Shown here: one piece after another, positions 49,762 to 51,210 of the stretch
Layout of the letters: each line of letters begins with the position of its first letter
Position numbering within the stretch: position 1 is the stretch's first letter
NCBI GenBank assembly: GCA_964496575.1
Contig: CAZCAC010000058.1
Coordinates: forward strand, 1-51,210
Origin: CAZCAC01 sp964496575
GTDB lineage: Bacteria > Planctomycetota > UBA1135 > GCA-002686595
Direction: 5' to 3'
DNA: 51,210 nucleotides
Notes under the pieces: generated by a model
Databases searched by the model: none
What the model saw: the letters and a program-made list of their open reading frames with translations, nothing else
Told to the model about the DNA's origin: nothing
Position numbers and translations under genes: made by a program

Positions 49762-51108
49762 ATGACCGACGAGAAGACCCCCTGCATCGGGATTCGCCGC
49801 GAGACCAAGACCGACCTGGAGCGGCGTGCCCCGCTGACTCCCGATACGGTCCGGGGGCTGATCGAGCGGGAGCGACTCGACTTCCGCGTCGAGTCGTCGC
49901 CCCACCGCGTCTTCTCCGAGGACGAGTACACCTCCGCGGGAGCGACGATCCAGGAGGGGCTCGGCGAGTGCGATCTGATCGTCGGGATCAAGGAGATCGC
50001 GCCCGAGCTGATCGTGCCGGAGAAGCCGCACCTGTTCTTCTCCCACACCATCAAGGGGCAGGTCTACAACATGCCCCTGCTCGCCCGCGTGCTCGAGGCG
50101 GGCAGCACGCTGATCGACTACGAGCGGGTGATGGACGCGGAGGGCCGGCGCCTGATCTTCTTCGGCGTGCAGGCGGGACAGGCGGGGATGATCAACACCC
50201 TCTGGACCCTCGGCTGCCGCCTCGCCGCCCAGGGAATCGACAGCCCCTTCGCCGCCTTGAAGCAGTCGCGCGAGTACGACTCCCTCGACGAGGCCAAGGC
50301 GGCGGTCACCGCAGTGGGGGAGGTGATCCGGAGCGGCGCGATGCCGGCGGAGACCACCCCGCTCGTCACCGGGATCGCCGGCTACGGCAACGTCTCGCAG
50401 GGTGCGCAGGAGATCTACGACCTGCTCGGCGGCGAGGAGCTCCCGCCCGCCGACCTCGGCCGCCTCCTCGCGGCCGGCGAGCTCGACCCGAACACTCCCT
50501 GGAAGGTTGTCTTCCGCGAGGAGGACATGGTCGAGCGCACCGAGGGAGTGTCGGCGTTCGACCTGCAGGAGTACTACGGGAACCCCGAGCGGTTCCAGTC
50601 CCGCTTCGCCGGCTACCTCGGGGACCTGACCGTGCTGGTCAACGCGACCTACTGGGACTCGCGCTACCCGCGCTGGGTCACCCGCGAGCACCTCGAGTCC
50701 CTCTTCGAGGCGGGCGGCACTCCGCGCCTGCGGGTGATCGGCGACATCACCTGCGACCCCGGCGGCGGGATCGAGAGCACCGTGAAGGCGACGATGCCCG
50801 ACGACCCGAGCTACGTCTACGACTACCGTGACGGTTCGATCACGAGCGGATTCGAGGGCGAGGGGATGGCGGTGATGGCGGTCGACATCCTGCCGTCGGA
50901 GCTGCCGCGGGAGTCGTCGATGGCGTTCAGCGCCTTCCTCGAGCCGTTCATCGGCGACGTGGCGCGGACCGACTACGGCGTGGAGTTCAACGACCTCTCG
51001 ATGCCGGACGCGTTCAAGCGGGCGGTGATCGCACACCACGGGGAGCTGACGCCGGAGTACCGCTATCTGGCCGAGAGCCTCGAGGAGTGGCGGCGGGGGG
51101 AGGGCTGA
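49762..51108 (+). CDS. Lysine-ketoglutarate reductase/saccharopine-dehydrogenase-like protein
   Basis: A 448-residue NAD(P)-dependent oxidoreductase with the alanine dehydrogenase/LOR N-terminal fold. CIGIRRETKTDLERRAPLTP opens the protein, LIVGIKEI and LFFSHTIKGQ follow, then FFGVQAGQAGMINTLWTLG and GIAGYGNVSQGAQEI as the nucleotide-binding segment. GDITCDPGGGIESTVKAT is near the C-terminus. This matches the lysine-oxoglutarate reductase half of plant and animal AASS and its bacterial relatives, so lysine breakdown or saccharopine formation is the likely role. No dedicated saccharopine dehydrogenase partner is in the window. GGAGGAGAGG precedes the ATG. Confidence 0.85.
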   Translation: MTDEKTPCIGIRRETKTDLERRAPLTPDTVRGLIERERLDFRVESSPHRVFSEDEYTSAGATIQEGLGECDLIVGIKEIAPELIVPEKPHLFFSHTIKGQVYNMPLLARVLEAGSTLIDYERVMDAEGRRLIFFGVQAGQAGMINTLWTLGCRLAAQGIDSPFAALKQSREYDSLDEAKAAVTAVGEVIRSGAMPAETTPLVTGIAGYGNVSQGAQEIYDLLGGEELPPADLGRLLAAGELDPNTPWKVVFREEDMVERTEGVSAFDLQEYYGNPERFQSRFAGYLGDLTVLVNATYWDSRYPRWVTREHLESLFEAGGTPRLRVIGDITCDPGGGIESTVKATMPDDPSYVYDYRDGSITSGFEGEGMAVMAVDILPSELPRESSMAFSAFLEPFIGDVARTDYGVEFNDLSMPDAFKRAVIAHHGELTPEYRYLAESLEEWRRGEG

Positions 51109-51210
51109 CCACGGAGGGCGCAGAGATCAGAACCAGAACCAAACCACAGAGAACACAGAGCCCAGAACCAGAACCAGAGATTTAACCACAGAGGTCACAG
51201 AGGACACAGA
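51109..51210. repeat. ACCACAGAG-type interspersed repeat array, cut by the window edge
   Basis: Immediately after the dehydrogenase stop there are degenerate copies of a unit like aaccacagagnnncacagag at 51109-51125, 51142-51160 and 51184-51210. Two identical spacers (cagaaccagaacc, 51128-51140 and 51163-51175) are 35 bases apart. Repeats of this type are known between genes in several phyla. It continues beyond the window. Confidence 0.75.

Noticed and set aside
51109..51210. CRISPR array at the window end
   Set aside because: Units vary in length and sequence and the spacers are identical, the opposite of a CRISPR array.

Overview
The window is high-GC, densely packed bacterial chromosome. 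It is most consistent with a Planctomycetota-like, marine or aquatic heterotroph. The pointers are secreted beta-helix and PKD-protease proteins, a YdjY-domain protein, a Gld-type ABC operon with a DUF4340 protein, a ThyX-type thymidylate synthase, and a recurring C-terminal module ending in VTFCP on unrelated secreted proteins. The taxonomic call is inference; no rRNA gene is present.

Layout. 1-2.7 kb: secreted subtilase with three PKD repeats. 2.8-4.9 kb: tRNA-Ser(UGA) followed by a lower-GC island with a MORN/zinc-knuckle protein, the broken end of a tyrosine integrase, and a 94-nt near-perfect palindrome. 4.9-14.6 kb: Kef-type antiporter, B3/4-domain protein, an RsgA-like GTPase that stops before its P-loop, three secreted beta-helix proteins, a K+ channel and a bifunctional-nuclease-domain protein. 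14.8-25.4 kb: mainly plus-strand housekeeping genes (NAD(P)HX dehydratase, HEAT protein, unusual ThyX, YdjY protein, inositol-phosphate synthase, RNA m5C methyltransferase), a second long palindrome, and an overlapping DNA methyltransferase/alkyladenine glycosylase pair. 25.4-30.4 kb: minus-strand four-gene Gld-like ABC operon. 30.7-33.4 kb: DUF481 outer-membrane protein and a fused ZIP plus SO_0444-type metal transporter. 33.4-37.8 kb: a lower-GC run of secreted proteins of unknown function. 37.9-39.9 kb: DUF4143 ATPase and FabI. 40.3-44.5 kb: a three-gene translationally coupled cassette (sigma-region-4-like protein, helical protein, and an NtrC-like protein with a degenerate ATP site). 44.6-51.2 kb: secreted EEP-family nuclease/phosphatase, QueA, rubrerythrin-rubredoxin pair, ThiE with a lipoprotein-like gene, a lysine-ketoglutarate-reductase-like dehydrogenase, and the beginning of an ACCACAGAG repeat array.

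How the genes work together. The clearest units are the Gld-like ABC operon, the rubrerythrin/rubredoxin oxidative-stress pair, the methyltransferase/glycosylase pair (GTGA overlap), and the regulatory cassette at 40.3-44.5 kb (ATGA and GTGA overlaps). The cassette is the best candidate for an undescribed system. The next best candidates are the two palindromes of matching architecture, which look like non-autonomous mobile palindromic elements, and the fused metal transporter. All functional calls rest on reading motifs by eye; no database search was possible.
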